Shown in pieces: positions 53,877-63,768 of a stretch of DNA of 64,000 nucleotides (position 1 is the stretch's first letter; each line of letters opens with the position of its first letter). The position numbers and the translations under genes are program-made. Source of the stretch: Enterobacter cloacae (GTDB lineage Bacteria > Pseudomonadota > Gammaproteobacteria > Enterobacterales > Enterobacteriaceae); contig NZ_JAALCJ010000001.1 in the NCBI RefSeq assembly GCF_011078175.1, positions 1 through 64,000 of the forward strand, given 5' to 3'. The notes beneath the pieces are model-generated. The model worked only from the letters and a program-made list of their open reading frames with translations, was not told the origin of the DNA and made no database searches.

Positions 53877-55193
53877 ATGATAAATACAACAAAGCTTGAT
53901 CCGATCGAAACCGCGTCCATTGATGAATTACAGGCGTTGCAGACCGCGCGCCTGAAGTGGACGCTGCACCACGCCTACAACAATGTTCCGATGTACAAAC
54001 GCAAGTTTGATGCCGCGGGCGTTCACCCTGACGATTTCACCGAGCTGGCGGATCTGCAAAAATTCCCGTGCACCACCAAGCAGGATCTGCGCGACAACTA
54101 CCCGTTCGATACCTTCGCGGTGCCGATGGAGCAGGTGGTGCGCATCCACGCCTCGTCGGGCACCACCGGAAAGCCGACCGTGGTGGGGTATACCCAGAAT
54201 GATATCGACAACTGGGCCAATATCGTCGCCCGTTCCCTGCGCGCCGCCGGGGGCAGCGCGAAGGATAAAATTCACGTCGCCTATGGTTACGGGCTCTTCA
54301 CCGGCGGGCTGGGGGCGCACTACGGTGCCGAGCGTCTGGGTGCGACGGTGATCCCGATGTCCGGCGGCCAGACGGAGAAGCAGGCGCAGCTGATCCGCGA
54401 TTTCCAGCCGGATATGATCATGGTGACGCCGTCTTACTGCCTGAACCTGATTGAAGAGCTGGAGCGTCAGATGGGCGGCGATGCCAGCGCCTGTTCCCTG
54501 CGCGTTGGCGTTTTTGGCGCCGAGCCGTGGACGCAGGCGATGCGTCGCGAAATTGAAAAACGGCTGGGCATTACCGCGCTGGATATCTATGGTCTTTCCG
54601 AGGTGATGGGGCCGGGCGTGGCGATGGAGTGTCTTGAAACCGCTGACGGCCCGACCATCTGGGAAGATCACTTCTACCCGGAGATCGTCAACCCGAATGA
54701 CGGCTCGCCGCTGGCCGACGGAGAGCAGGGCGAGCTGCTGTTCACCACGCTGACCAAAGAGGCGCTGCCGGTGATCCGCTACCGCACCCGCGACCTGACG
54801 CGCCTGCTGCCGGGCACTGCACGGACCATGCGCCGGATGGATCGCATCAGCGGACGCAGCGACGACATGCTCATCATTCGCGGCGTTAACGTCTTCCCGT
54901 CACAGCTGGAAGAGGAGATCGTCAAGTTCGAACACCTTTCGCCGCACTATCAGCTGGAAGTGAACCGTCGCGGGCATCTTGATTCACTTTCGGTGAAGGT
55001 CGAGCTGAAACAGAGCAGCTTAACGCTGACCCATGAACAGCGCTGTCAGGTCTGCCATCAGCTGCGTCATCGGATCAAATCGATGGTGGGGATCTCAACC
55101 GACGTGATGATCGTTAACTGCGGCAGTATTCCTCGCTCCGAGGGTAAAGCCTGCCGGGTGTTTGATTTGCGTAAGGTTGCGGCTAACGGTTGA
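53877..55193 (+). CDS. paaK: Phenylacetate-CoA ligase
   Basis: 438-residue adenylate-forming ligase that makes phenylacetyl-CoA from phenylacetate, ATP and CoA. The P-loop-like motif SSGTTGKPTVVGYT is near 93-106, YGLSEVMGPG and the hinge DDMLIIRGVNVFPSQ are later. Last gene of the main operon, 26 bases after paaJ. Its substrate comes from FeaB. Confidence 0.96.
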   Translation: MINTTKLDPIETASIDELQALQTARLKWTLHHAYNNVPMYKRKFDAAGVHPDDFTELADLQKFPCTTKQDLRDNYPFDTFAVPMEQVVRIHASSGTTGKPTVVGYTQNDIDNWANIVARSLRAAGGSAKDKIHVAYGYGLFTGGLGAHYGAERLGATVIPMSGGQTEKQAQLIRDFQPDMIMVTPSYCLNLIEELERQMGGDASACSLRVGVFGAEPWTQAMRREIEKRLGITALDIYGLSEVMGPGVAMECLETADGPTIWEDHFYPEIVNPNDGSPLADGEQGELLFTTLTKEALPVIRYRTRDLTRLLPGTARTMRRMDRISGRSDDMLIIRGVNVFPSQLEEEIVKFEHLSPHYQLEVNRRGHLDSLSVKVELKQSSLTLTHEQRCQVCHQLRHRIKSMVGISTDVMIVNCGSIPRSEGKACRVFDLRKVAANG

Positions 55194-55526
55194 GTTGCCT
55201 GGCACTCACTCTTTGAGGTTAGGTTTCCCCCGGGAATATGTAAGCAGAAGCAGTAGCGTTGTTTCAGAGCGACAGAAAGCTTTCCGCCGGGAGCCCGGGT
55301 CGCCAGGGGGGTGGCGACTGAACCACCCTGGCACGTTCACCGGCCATGTCATGACAGAGCAGCAAGGAACACAAAGTGAACGGAATAACCACCATGGCCG
55401 TATGTTCCCCCTCACCCCAGCCCTCTCCCTCAAGGGAGAGGGGGACGTCTGTGCAGGCATGGGGAGTAACCCCGAATTCCTGTGCTATGATTCATCAACG
55501 AAAAAAATAACAACAGAATGAATCAC
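55194..55526. other. paaK-paaX intergenic region
   Basis: 333 bases. It contains an inverted repeat at 55407-55446, a TATGATTCA PaaX-like core at 55486-55494 (10 of 15 positions of the full consensus) about 35 bases before paaX, and presumably the paaX promoter. No gene is visible. Confidence 0.5.
55407..55446. repeat. Dispersed palindromic element
   Basis: CCCCTCACCCCAGCCCTCTC followed by CCTCAAGGGAGAGGGG: a 10-bp perfect stem (CCCTCTCCCT / AGGGAGAGGG). This composition is known from dispersed intergenic palindromes in many gamma-proteobacteria. It may also end the paaK transcript. Confidence 0.6.
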
Positions 55527-56453
55527 ATGAATAAACTTGACGCCTTTATCCAGCACGCAGTTAGCTCTCTTCCCGTCAGCGGAACATCACTTATCTCGTC
55601 GCTTTATGGCGACGCACTTTCCCATCGCGGCGGAGAGATCTGGCTCGGCAGCCTGGCGGCCCTGCTGGAAGGAATGGGGTTCGGCGAACGCTTTGTGCGC
55701 ACCGCGCTGTTTCGCCTCAACAAGGAGGGCTGGCTGGACGTGTCCCGCATTGGCCGCCGCAGCTTTTACCGCCTTAGCGACAAGGGGCTGCGTTTGACCC
55801 GCCGCGCGGAAAATAAAATCTACCGTGCGGAACTGCCGGCGTGGGATGGTAAATGGCTGCTGCTGCTTTCCGAGGGGCTGGATAAAACCACGCTGGCGGA
55901 CGTGAAAAAACAGCTCATCTGGCAAGGGTTCGGCGCGCTGGCGCCGAGCCTGATGGCCTCGCCGTCGCAGAACCTCGCGGACGTGCAGTCTCTGTTGCAT
56001 GATGCGGGCGTGGCGGAAAACGTCATTTTCTTTGAAGCCCATTCGCCGCTGGCCTTATCCCGTGCGGCGTTGCGATCCCGCGTGGAAGAGTGCTGGCATC
56101 TCACGGAACAAAACGCGATGTATGAAACGTTTATCAACTCGTTTCGTCCGCTGCTGCCGCTGCTGAAGGAGGCGTCGCCAGAGGAGTTGACCCCGGAACG
56201 CTGTTTCCAGATCCAGCTGTTACTCATTCACTTTTATCGTCGCGTGGTGCTGAAAGATCCGCTATTGCCGGAGGAGTTACTCCCTGCGCACTGGGCGGGG
56301 CAGAGCGCGCGTCAGCTGTGCATTAATATTTACCAGCGCGTGGCGGCAGGCGCCCTGGCGTTTGTCAGCGAGAAGGGGGAGACCTCCGTGGGTGAACTGC
56401 CCGCTCCCGGCACGCTTTATCACCAGCGCTTTGGTGGTCTGAATATCACATAA
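55527..56453 (+). CDS. paaX: Phenylacetate pathway repressor
   Basis: 308 residues from ATG 55527 (MNKLDAFIQHAVSSLPVSGT). N-terminal winged helix (about 20-90, FVRTALFRLNKEGWLDVSRIGRRSF) and the PaaX central and C-terminal domains. It represses paa promoters and is released by phenylacetyl-CoA. The protein ends GGLNIT, about nine residues before the end of E. coli PaaX, so the extreme C-terminus is shortened. Ten bases before paaY. Confidence 0.93.
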   Translation: MNKLDAFIQHAVSSLPVSGTSLISSLYGDALSHRGGEIWLGSLAALLEGMGFGERFVRTALFRLNKEGWLDVSRIGRRSFYRLSDKGLRLTRRAENKIYRAELPAWDGKWLLLLSEGLDKTTLADVKKQLIWQGFGALAPSLMASPSQNLADVQSLLHDAGVAENVIFFEAHSPLALSRAALRSRVEECWHLTEQNAMYETFINSFRPLLPLLKEASPEELTPERCFQIQLLLIHFYRRVVLKDPLLPEELLPAHWAGQSARQLCINIYQRVAAGALAFVSEKGETSVGELPAPGTLYHQRFGGLNIT

Positions 56454-56462
56454 GGAGAGGGT

Positions 56463-57068
56463 ATGCCTGTTTATCAAATTGATGGCCTGACGCCGGTCGT
56501 GCCTGAGGAGAGCTATGTTCACCCGACCGCGGTGTTGATTGGCGACGTGATCCTCGGTAAAGGCGTTTACGTGGGGCCCAATGCCAGCCTGCGCGGTGAT
56601 TTTGGCCGAATTGTGGTGAAAGACGGTGCGAACATTCAGGATAACTGCGTGATGCACGGTTTCCCGGAGCAGGACACGGTGGTGGAAGAGGACGGTCATA
56701 TCGGCCACAGCGCGATCCTTCACGGCTGCATTATCCGCCGTAATGCGCTGGTGGGAATGAATGCGGTGGTGATGGATGGGGCGACGATCGGCGAAAACAG
56801 CATCGTCGGCGCGGCGGCGTTTGTGAAGGCTAAAGCGGAGATGCCTGCTAATCACTTAATTCTGGGCAGTCCGGCGAAAGCGATTCGTGAACTGACTACG
56901 CAGGAAATCGAGTGGAAAAAGCAGGGCACACGGGAGTATCAGGTGCTGGTGGATCGCTGTAAGCAGACGCTGCATCAGGTTGAGCCGCTGCGGGAAGAAG
57001 AGCCTGGACGCAAACGGCTGGTTTTCGATGAGAACCTGCGGCCCAAGTCGGCTGACCGGGGAAAATAA
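56463..57068 (+). CDS. paaY: Gamma-carbonic-anhydrase-like thioesterase PaaY
   Basis: 201 residues with left-handed beta-helix hexapeptide repeats through about 15-150 ([20 protein letters not shown]) and metal His residues in MHGFPEQ and [12 protein letters not shown]. coli PaaY has thioesterase activity towards dead-end CoA compounds of the pathway. Last gene of the paaXY unit; a terminator follows at 57175. Confidence 0.93.
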   Translation: MPVYQIDGLTPVVPEESYVHPTAVLIGDVILGKGVYVGPNASLRGDFGRIVVKDGANIQDNCVMHGFPEQDTVVEEDGHIGHSAILHGCIIRRNALVGMNAVVMDGATIGENSIVGAAAFVKAKAEMPANHLILGSPAKAIRELTTQEIEWKKQGTREYQVLVDRCKQTLHQVEPLREEEPGRKRLVFDENLRPKSADRGK

Positions 57069-57174
57069 TCGTTTTTCACCCACTTCGTCCATCCGCAAAT
57101 CGCTGCGGCGCCCCATTCAACCTCTGGTTCACTAGGGTGACGCCATAAGCGTAGTGTTCATCCCGATAAATGCT

Positions 57175-57208
57175 GGCGCCTTAATGCAATAAGGCGCCTG
57201 TTTTTTTT
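57175..57208 (+). terminator. Terminator downstream of paaY
   Basis: Stem GGCGCCTTA / TAAGGCGCC with a short loop followed by TG and eight T, a strong plus-strand terminator. It also touches the 3' end of the convergent gene at 57207. Confidence 0.9.
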
Positions 57209-57959
57209 ATTCGCGCATGGCCAGCGCGCTGGCGCTTGCCGGATCGAACAGTGAAATACTCTCGATCTGATCCAGCATGATCACTTTGCGAAAATCCATG
57301 GCGCTTTTGGGCTCTGAATCGAGCGTAATATCATGCTCGGCGTACCATTTACTGTAGTTATGTTCGATACAGAGCTGCATGTTCTTCCCGTCACGGTAGC
57401 CGCTCAGCATTGGAATAAGCACGATATTGGCCGTTTTTTCATACTCCAGCGTGGCGGTATGGATCATGCCAATATAAATTCGCCGCGATTTCAGCGTGAC
57501 GTGCGCCAGTTCGCCTTCTTCCATGCACTGATATAGCAGCTGCTCAATACCGCTCGATTGCGCCAGCCGCTTGTACAATTTTTTCCGGCCTTCACCGTCC
57601 AGCCGCGCGCTTCCGGCCCAGTTCGAGCGGTAGAGACAAAACAGGATCGCAAAGGCCAGCATCACCACCACCGGAGCCTGAATACCCAGGAAGCTCCAGT
57701 TCATAAAATCAATTTGCCAGTCGGCATATTTTGCTGAGGTGAAATGGAACGTGTTATCGGCGGCGGAGAGGGCGAACAACAGCAGCCACAGCAGGCCGGT
57801 GGCGATCACGCCCTGAAGAACAAAAATACAGCCATACAGCGCCACGAGAAAATAGACGTCCCAGCCGAAGGAGCGCTTAATTTTGAACCGTGTTGAGAGG
57901 TCGCGGCTGGTGTACCAGTAGCCGCATACCATCAATACCATGAATATTGCCGTTCCCAT
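57207..57959 (-). CDS. Hypothetical membrane protein, 250 residues
   Basis: Three predicted membrane helices (about 3-15 as a short leader, 31-65, 90-110), then a soluble C-terminal domain of about 140 residues with alternating strands (ELAHVTLKSRRIYIGMIHTA, NIVLIPMLSGYRDGKNMQLC). The soluble part looks like a small beta-rich sensor or binding domain, but I do not recognise a family. It follows a 65-residue gene by one base, so the two form an operon. Confidence 0.65.
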   Translation of the reverse strand: MGTAIFMVLMVCGYWYTSRDLSTRFKIKRSFGWDVYFLVALYGCIFVLQGVIATGLLWLLLFALSAADNTFHFTSAKYADWQIDFMNWSFLGIQAPVVVMLAFAILFCLYRSNWAGSARLDGEGRKKLYKRLAQSSGIEQLLYQCMEEGELAHVTLKSRRIYIGMIHTATLEYEKTANIVLIPMLSGYRDGKNMQLCIEHNYSKWYAEHDITLDSEPKSAMDFRKVIMLDQIESISLFDPASASALAMRE

Positions 57960-57960
57960 T

Positions 57961-58158
57961 TCAGGCCCTCTTTAGCGCGTTGACATGGCGCAGAAAGTCC
58001 TGCCGTACCTCGTTACTTTTGTAGTTAACCGAAGCGTTTCCATCCTGGTCGATGATGATGCGGTCGCCATCCTCTACGGCTTCGATAATCTCCTGGTGAC
58101 TCATAACCTGTAACAAGGATTCCGGGCTGGAAAAGAGCGCCATCAGTAAATTTTTCAT
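57961..58158 (-). CDS. Small hypothetical protein, 65 residues
   Basis: MKNLLMALFSSPESLLQVMS then a short acidic beta segment (IIEAVEDGDRIIIDQDGNAS) and a basic tail. No signal or membrane helix is certain. It lies one base from the 250-residue membrane protein, and GGATGT precedes the ATG. Family not recognised; partner of the next gene by position. Confidence 0.6.
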   Translation of the reverse strand: MKNLLMALFSSPESLLQVMSHQEIIEAVEDGDRIIIDQDGNASVNYKSNEVRQDFLRHVNALKRA

Positions 58159-58340
58159 CGCGTGACATCCTTATGAATTAAAAGGATAAGTCTGGAAGAT
58201 AAATGGCACCTTTGCCTTAAGGTTATCCCTAAAAAAACGGCAGCCTGGCGGCGAAAATCAACTTTATGCACAAAATAGTTGCGCGAGGTGATATTTCATC
58301 CCTTTGAAAAATAATAAGAATAAAAAATATATCTGCGCAA

Positions 58341-58370
58341 ACTTGGACAAATAACGTTAATTGTCTAAGT
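58341..58370. promoter_or_regulatory. Inverted-repeat operator upstream of the lipid-modification operon
   Basis: ACTTGGACAA-N10-TTGTCTAAGT, a 10-bp dyad with one mismatch, centred about 62 bases before the first start codon; the spacer ATAACGTTAA is itself nearly palindromic. TTGGAC within the left arm could be a -35 element with a -10 near 58366-58377. The long spacing with a dyad inside the promoter is like MerR-family control. No regulator gene is in the window. Confidence 0.5.
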
Positions 58371-58417
58371 TTAAATTATGCGATTTCGCTACGTTGTTTA
58401 CACCCAGGATGTGACCC

Positions 58418-58852
58418 ATGAGCACGTTGCCGTCCGTTATCAGTCGGTTCGTTGATTACTACGCCACGCTGGATACCCAGCCACCTTCGGCGCTGGTGGA
58501 GATTTATCGCGCCGATGCCACGCTTATCGATCCCTTTGGCGAACACAGCGGGGTGTTCGCGATCCAACGCTATTTCACCCACCTCCTGGCTAACGTCCAG
58601 CACTGTCGCTTTACCGTCGATGCACCGTTGCAGCAGGGCGATCGCTTTGTGGTCACCTGGATGATGCACTGGTCGCACCCGCGTGTTGCCCGGGGAGCAA
58701 TGCGACAACTGCCGGGCTGTTCCGTAGTGGACATGCGGGACGATCGCATTGTTCGCCAGCGGGACTACTACGATGCCGGAGAGATGATTTATGAACATCT
58801 TCCGGTTCTCGGCTGGGCCGTGCGCGGCGTTAAGCGGAGGGTGCAATCGTGA
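58418..58852 (+). CDS. NTF2/SnoaL-like protein
   Basis: 144 residues with the small cone-shaped NTF2-like fold pattern: a helical start (SVISRFVDYYATLD), LVEIYRADATLIDPFGEHSG, and strands FVVTWMMHW and RIVRQRDYYDAG. Such proteins bind or isomerise hydrophobic ligands. First gene of an operon in which every following start overlaps the previous stop. Role unknown; related clusters in Vibrio and Pseudomonas also begin with such a gene next to the SDR gene. Confidence 0.72.
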   Translation: MSTLPSVISRFVDYYATLDTQPPSALVEIYRADATLIDPFGEHSGVFAIQRYFTHLLANVQHCRFTVDAPLQQGDRFVVTWMMHWSHPRVARGAMRQLPGCSVVDMRDDRIVRQRDYYDAGEMIYEHLPVLGWAVRGVKRRVQS

Positions 58853-59568
58853 AGACGGTTCTGATTACCGGCGCAAGCTCGGGCATAGGTGCGGGGCTGG
58901 CGAAATCTTTTGCCGACGATGGCTATCGGGTGATTGCCTGCGGGCGCGACGCGCAACGTCTGGCAGCCCTGCATCAGCACAGCCCCCACATCACGGTGCG
59001 CCTGTTCGATATGACAGACAGGGACGCCTGTCGCCAGGCGCTGGCGGACTGTGCTGCCGACACGGTGATCCTCTGCGCCGGAACCTGCGAGTATCTCGAC
59101 CGCGGCGAGGTGGATGCGGCGCTGGTGGCGCGGGTCATGACCACCAATTTCATTGGCCCGGTAAACTGCCTCGCGGCGTTGCAGCCGCAGCTGGTGTCCG
59201 GCAACCGCGTGGTGCTGGTCAGTTCGATGGCGCACTGGCTTCACTTCCCGCGAGCCGAAGCGTATGGCGCCTCCAAGGCGGCGTTAACCTGGTTTGCCGA
59301 GACGCTGCGCCTGGACTGGGAACCGAAAGGGATTGCCGTCACGGTCGTTTCACCCGGTTTTGTCGACACGCCGCTGACCCGTAAGAACGATTTCCCGATG
59401 CCGGGCCGGGTCAGCGTGGAGGATGCCGTCCACGCCATTCGTCGCGGTCTGACAAAAGGGAAGGATCACATCGCATTTCCCACCGGGTTAAGCCTGGCGC
59501 TGCGCCTGCTTTCCGGCCTGCCCGACGTACTTCAGCGCGCAGTGCTGCGCAGGATGGTGCGACCATGA
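58849..59568 (+). CDS. Short-chain dehydrogenase/reductase
   Basis: 239 residues, GTG start overlapping the previous stop (GTGA). The NAD(P)-binding motif TGASSGIGAGLA is at 6-17; the catalytic Ser lies in LVSSMAHW and the Tyr-x3-Lys in YGASK. Substrate unknown; placed among lipid-modifying genes, it may reduce a fatty-acid-derived carbonyl. Confidence 0.82.
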   Translation: MKTVLITGASSGIGAGLAKSFADDGYRVIACGRDAQRLAALHQHSPHITVRLFDMTDRDACRQALADCAADTVILCAGTCEYLDRGEVDAALVARVMTTNFIGPVNCLAALQPQLVSGNRVVLVSSMAHWLHFPRAEAYGASKAALTWFAETLRLDWEPKGIAVTVVSPGFVDTPLTRKNDFPMPGRVSVEDAVHAIRRGLTKGKDHIAFPTGLSLALRLLSGLPDVLQRAVLRRMVRP

Positions 59569-60824
59569 AGATCGCGATTATCGGCAGCGGCATCGCCGGG
59601 TTAACCTGTGCCTGGCGGCTCGCCGGACATCATCAGGTCACGCTTTTTGAGGCGCATGCCACCCCGGGCGGCCATACCGCAACGGTGGATGTCGACACGC
59701 CCCAGGGCACCTTTGCCATCGACACCGGTTTTATCGTCTATAACGACCGCACCTATCCGCGCTTCATGGGGCTGCTCAGCGAACTGGGCATCAGCGGGCA
59801 AAAAACGCAGATGAGCTTTTCGGTGCATAACCCGCAGAGTGGGCTGGAGTATAACGGTCATACGCTGACGTCACTCTTCGCCCAGCGTCGTAATCTGCTG
59901 AACCCGGCTTTCTGGACGCTTCTGAAGGAGGTCGTGCGCTTTAACCGGCTGGCGAAACAGACGCTCCGGGGCGAAGTCGATGAATCTGCCACGCTGGAAT
60001 CGTTTTTGCACCAGCATCGCTTTACGCCCTTCTTTGCGCGTCACTACATCCTGCCGATGGGGGCGGCTATCTGGTCGTCGTCGCTACAGGAGATGAAACG
60101 CTTTCCGCTGCCGCTCTTTTTACGCTTTTTTGAAAACCACGGTCTGCTGGACATTACCCATCGTCCGCAGTGGTACGTGGTGCCGGGCGGCTCCCGGGCG
60201 TATATCCGCGCGATGCTGGACACGCTCGGCGATCGCCTGACGCTGCACCTCAACGCGCCGGTTCAGAAGGTTGTTCGCCACGATCGTGGCGTGGACATCG
60301 AGCGGGAAGGCGTCACTCATACCTTCGAACAGGTAATCTTCGCCTGTCACTCTAATCAGGCGCTGGCGATGCTCGCCAGCCCAACGCAGGCTGAACGCGA
60401 GGTGCTGGGGGATATCGGCTGGCAGCGTAACGAGGTGGTGCTTCACAGCGATCCGCGCTGGCTGCCGGTGCGCGAACGCGCGTGGGCGAGCTGGAATTAT
60501 CGCCTCAGCAGGCAGGATCAGGCCAACGCCTGCGTTACCTACAACATGAATATTTTGCAGGGACTGCCGCCGGGGAGCCCGCTGTTTTGCGTCACCCTCA
60601 ACCCGGAAACGCCGGTGGAGGAACGGTTTGTGCTGCGCAGCTTTGTCTATGAGCATCCGCTTTTTAATCCCAAAAGCTGGCATGCCCAGGCCCGGCGCGG
60701 CGAAATAAACGGTCGCCAGCGGAGCTGGTTCTGCGGCGCGTACTGGTACAACGGCTTTCATGAAGATGGCGTACGCAGTGCGCTGGATGTGGTGAATGCC
60801 ATCGCGGCCGGGGAGGGCAACTGA
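59565..60824 (+). CDS. FAD-dependent oxidoreductase (amine oxidase-like)
   Basis: 419 residues with the FAD-binding dinucleotide motif [14 protein letters not shown] at 5-18 and [10 protein letters not shown] just after, typical of the NAD(P)/FAD amine-oxidase and desaturase-like group. It has the fixed neighbours DUF1365 and Cfa-like methyltransferase seen in many proteobacteria. In Rhodobacter a related FAD protein works with a Cfa-like methyltransferase in furan fatty-acid synthesis; that link is from memory and not tested here. Confidence 0.8.
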   Translation: MKIAIIGSGIAGLTCAWRLAGHHQVTLFEAHATPGGHTATVDVDTPQGTFAIDTGFIVYNDRTYPRFMGLLSELGISGQKTQMSFSVHNPQSGLEYNGHTLTSLFAQRRNLLNPAFWTLLKEVVRFNRLAKQTLRGEVDESATLESFLHQHRFTPFFARHYILPMGAAIWSSSLQEMKRFPLPLFLRFFENHGLLDITHRPQWYVVPGGSRAYIRAMLDTLGDRLTLHLNAPVQKVVRHDRGVDIEREGVTHTFEQVIFACHSNQALAMLASPTQAEREVLGDIGWQRNEVVLHSDPRWLPVRERAWASWNYRLSRQDQANACVTYNMNILQGLPPGSPLFCVTLNPETPVEERFVLRSFVYEHPLFNPKSWHAQARRGEINGRQRSWFCGAYWYNGFHEDGVRSALDVVNAIAAGEGN

Positions 60825-60825
60825 G

Positions 60826-61548
60826 ATGAACAGCTGCCTTTACCACGGTTCATTGCGCCACCGTCGGCTTGCGCCGAAAGCGCACGACTTTACCTACAGC
60901 GTGTTCATGGTCTGGCTCGATCTGGATGAGCTTGACGCGCTGCCCTCCGTCGGCGTGCGTCGCAATCGCGTCGCGCCAGCGGCATTTTATGATGCGGATC
61001 ACCCGCTGGGCACACCGCTTAAAGAGAATGCCCTGAAGCGGCTGGAAGACCTGACCGGTGAACGCCCGGCGGGGCGGGTTATGCTTCTGACCCAACTGCG
61101 TTATTTCGGCTTTCATTTTAATCCGGTGAATTTTTACTACTGCTATGACGGCGAAGGCTCTCTGCGTTGGGTGCTTGCCGAAGTGCGTAACACGCCGTGG
61201 AATGAACGGCATTACTACGCGGTGGCGGGCCAGAACGCCCAGCCGACGGCGAAAGCGTTTCATGTTTCGCCGTTTAACCCGATGGACATGGTCTACCACT
61301 GGCGCTTCAACAGCCCGGATAGCACGCTGCGTATGCATATTGAAAACCATCAGGAGACGAAGGTGTTTGATGCCACCCTGATGCTGCGCCGGGAACCGCT
61401 GACGCGCGCAGCGCTGCGTTCGCGGCTGGCGCGGATACCGTTGATGACCCTCAAAACCGCTTTCGCCATTTACTGGCAGGCGCTCAGGCTGTGGCTGAAG
61501 CGCGTGCCGCTGCATAACCATCCCCTCAGCAGGAGTGAACGATCATGA
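60826..61548 (+). CDS. DUF1365 protein
   Basis: 240 residues from ATG 60826, one base after the previous stop. Family signatures [20 protein letters not shown] and [15 protein letters not shown] are present. DUF1365 proteins nearly always sit beside the FAD oxidoreductase and the Cfa-like methyltransferase. Biochemical function not established to my knowledge. Confidence 0.85.
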   Translation: MNSCLYHGSLRHRRLAPKAHDFTYSVFMVWLDLDELDALPSVGVRRNRVAPAAFYDADHPLGTPLKENALKRLEDLTGERPAGRVMLLTQLRYFGFHFNPVNFYYCYDGEGSLRWVLAEVRNTPWNERHYYAVAGQNAQPTAKAFHVSPFNPMDMVYHWRFNSPDSTLRMHIENHQETKVFDATLMLRREPLTRAALRSRLARIPLMTLKTAFAIYWQALRLWLKRVPLHNHPLSRSERS

Positions 61549-62765
61549 CCGATCCCGTCTTTGCGCTTGAACCCGATATCCCGCGCAACGTCCGCGTCGC
61601 GAGATGGGTGCTCTTCCGCCTGCTGAATGGCCTGCGCGGTGGCTCGTTGACCCTACGTGAAGGGGCGCAGACGTTCCATTTCGGCGACGCCTCCGCCTCG
61701 CTTCACGCCGACGTCCAGGTGCGCTCTGCGGGCGTCTACTGGCGGATTTTAACGGGCGGCAGCCTCGCCGCGGCGGAAGCGTGGATGGATGGCGAATGGG
61801 AGACAAACCACCTGACGCCGCTGCTGGAGCTGATTGCGCGCAATAGTCAGATTCTCGGGCAGCTGGAAAAAGGGTTTCGCCTGCTAGGGAAACCGATGGA
61901 GCGGCTACGGCACTGGATGCGACGTAACTCCCGCGCGCAGGCGCGGGAAAATATTGCCGCCCATTACGATCTGGGCAACACCTTTTACGCTCATTTCCTT
62001 GATGAACAGCTCTTGTACTCCAGCGCGCTGTTTAACGGGGAGGAGCAGGATTTGACCGCGGCTCAGCAGGCAAAAATGGCGAGACTGTGTGACCAGCTGG
62101 CGCTCACTGCAAACGATCATCTGCTGGAGATTGGTACCGGCTGGGGGGCGATGGCGGAATATGCTGCCCGTCACTACGGCTGCCGGGTGACCACCACTAC
62201 GCTGTCGCAGGAACAGTATCATTGGGCCACCGCGCGGATCGCCCGGGCGGGGTTGCAGGATCGCGTTCAGGTGCTGCTCTGCGACTACCGCGATCTGACC
62301 GGAGTCTACGACAAGCTGGTGTCGGTTGAGATGATTGAAGCCGTCGGACAACGTTACCTGCCAATCTTTTTCCGCACCTGCATGGCGCGTCTGCGTCCGG
62401 GCGGGCGGATGGCGATTCAGGCCATCACCATTCGGGATCAGCGCTATCGCGAGTACAGCAAAAGCGTGGATTTTATTCAGCGCTACATCTTTCCCGGCGG
62501 CTTTTTGCCCAGCATCACCGCCATGAATGAACTCATGACGCGCCATACCGATTTTGTGGTGCGCAACCTCTTCGATATGGGGCCGGACTATGCCCGCACG
62601 CTGGCGCACTGGCGTCAGCGTTTCGTTCACGCATGGCAGGAGATTGAACAGCTCGGGTTTGATGAACGTTTCCGCCGGATGTGGCTTTACTACCTCGGCT
62701 ACTGTGAAGCCGGGTTCAACGCCCGCACCATCAGCGTGGTACAGCTGACTGCGGAACGCGTATGA
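61545..62765 (+). CDS. Cyclopropane-fatty-acid-synthase-like SAM methyltransferase
   Basis: 406 residues. The SAM motif [11 protein letters not shown] is at 193-203, preceded by [16 protein letters not shown] and followed by [10 protein letters not shown], all typical of the Cfa/MmaA family; [12 protein letters not shown] holds the conserved late Cys. It should methylate unsaturated fatty-acyl chains of phospholipids. As it lies in this cluster and not beside the usual cfa neighbours, it is probably a second, specialised copy. Overlaps both neighbours by 4 bases. Confidence 0.88.
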   Translation: MTDPVFALEPDIPRNVRVARWVLFRLLNGLRGGSLTLREGAQTFHFGDASASLHADVQVRSAGVYWRILTGGSLAAAEAWMDGEWETNHLTPLLELIARNSQILGQLEKGFRLLGKPMERLRHWMRRNSRAQARENIAAHYDLGNTFYAHFLDEQLLYSSALFNGEEQDLTAAQQAKMARLCDQLALTANDHLLEIGTGWGAMAEYAARHYGCRVTTTTLSQEQYHWATARIARAGLQDRVQVLLCDYRDLTGVYDKLVSVEMIEAVGQRYLPIFFRTCMARLRPGGRMAIQAITIRDQRYREYSKSVDFIQRYIFPGGFLPSITAMNELMTRHTDFVVRNLFDMGPDYARTLAHWRQRFVHAWQEIEQLGFDERFRRMWLYYLGYCEAGFNARTISVVQLTAERV

Positions 62766-63247
62766 AGCGCTACGGGCAGGTATTTCTGCTGGCCATCGGG
62801 TTTGATCTCTACTGGACGCTGGTGGTGCTGTTTCGCGAGCAGGGGCTGGTCATCTGGATCGCGCTGGCGGTGCTTGCCTGGCTGTTTTTACCGCCATCAC
62901 ACCGGGTATACGCCCTTGTGCTGGCGGCGTCGGGCGCGCTGCTGGACGCCCTCTGGGCGCTGACAGGGCTGATTGCGTTCACGGGCGCGTCCCTGATGCC
63001 GCTATGGATGGTGGCGCTGTGGCTGATGTTTGCCACCGTCTGGACGCAGTTGACCCGCACGACCACCTTGCCAGGATGGTTGCTGACGGTGATGGCGACC
63101 CTGGGCGGGCCGGTAGCCTACCTGATCGGCGAGCGTCTGGGGGCCATTACGTTTCAGCAGCCCACCTTTATCGTCGTCAGTTGGATGTTACCCGGCTGGC
63201 TGGTGCTGATGCTGTTTTTCCACCTGTTGATGGGGAGACAACAATGA
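62762..63247 (+). CDS. DUF2878 integral membrane protein
   Basis: 161 residues with five or six predicted membrane helices and almost no soluble part. The family is known from the same gene cluster in other gamma-proteobacteria; role unknown. Overlaps the methyltransferase and the next gene by 4 bases each. Confidence 0.8.
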   Translation: MKRYGQVFLLAIGFDLYWTLVVLFREQGLVIWIALAVLAWLFLPPSHRVYALVLAASGALLDALWALTGLIAFTGASLMPLWMVALWLMFATVWTQLTRTTTLPGWLLTVMATLGGPVAYLIGERLGAITFQQPTFIVVSWMLPGWLVLMLFFHLLMGRQQ

Positions 63248-63768
63248 GAAATCTGGTACTGATGCTCGCGTTGTCCGTCTTCACCGGTACCGTGCAGGCC
63301 GCAGACTGGCTGAGCTGGCGCAAGGTGGGCGAGGCCACGCTCACCTGGGGACCGTTTACCGTCTATACCTCGCAGCTGCTGACGCCGGATGGACGTTATA
63401 GGGGCTCAGACCACGATAATGCGCTGATTATTACCTACGCCCGCGACATCGATCGTGACGAGCTGGTCGAGGCGACCCGTGACCAGTGGCAGACGCAGGG
63501 CATTTTGCAGCAGGAGCCGCAGAGTGAAGCCTGGCTGCGGATGCTAAAAGCGCTCTGGCCCGACGTCACGCCCGGCACGCAGCTCGCGTTTGTGGTTAAT
63601 GACGGTCAGGGGCAGTTCTGGTATCGCCCCGCGGCAACGCAACTAAAATTTACGCCACTCGGGCCACGCCAGACGGCAGCGTTTAGCGCACGCTTTCTGG
63701 CGATCTGGCTCGGTCCCCGCACCACGTATCCTGAACTGCGTGAGCGGTTAACCGGAGGACCAAAATGA
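63244..63768 (+). CDS. Chalcone-isomerase-like periplasmic protein
   Basis: 174 residues from ATG 63244. Signal peptide MRNLVLMLALSVFTGTVQA-A, then a body (KVGEATLTWGPFTVYTSQLL then DNALIITYARDIDRDELVEA) resembling bacterial chalcone-isomerase-like domains, which bind fatty acids. It would act in the periplasm. Overlaps both neighbours by 4 bases. Confidence 0.75.
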   Translation: MRNLVLMLALSVFTGTVQAADWLSWRKVGEATLTWGPFTVYTSQLLTPDGRYRGSDHDNALIITYARDIDRDELVEATRDQWQTQGILQQEPQSEAWLRMLKALWPDVTPGTQLAFVVNDGQGQFWYRPAATQLKFTPLGPRQTAAFSARFLAIWLGPRTTYPELRERLTGGPK

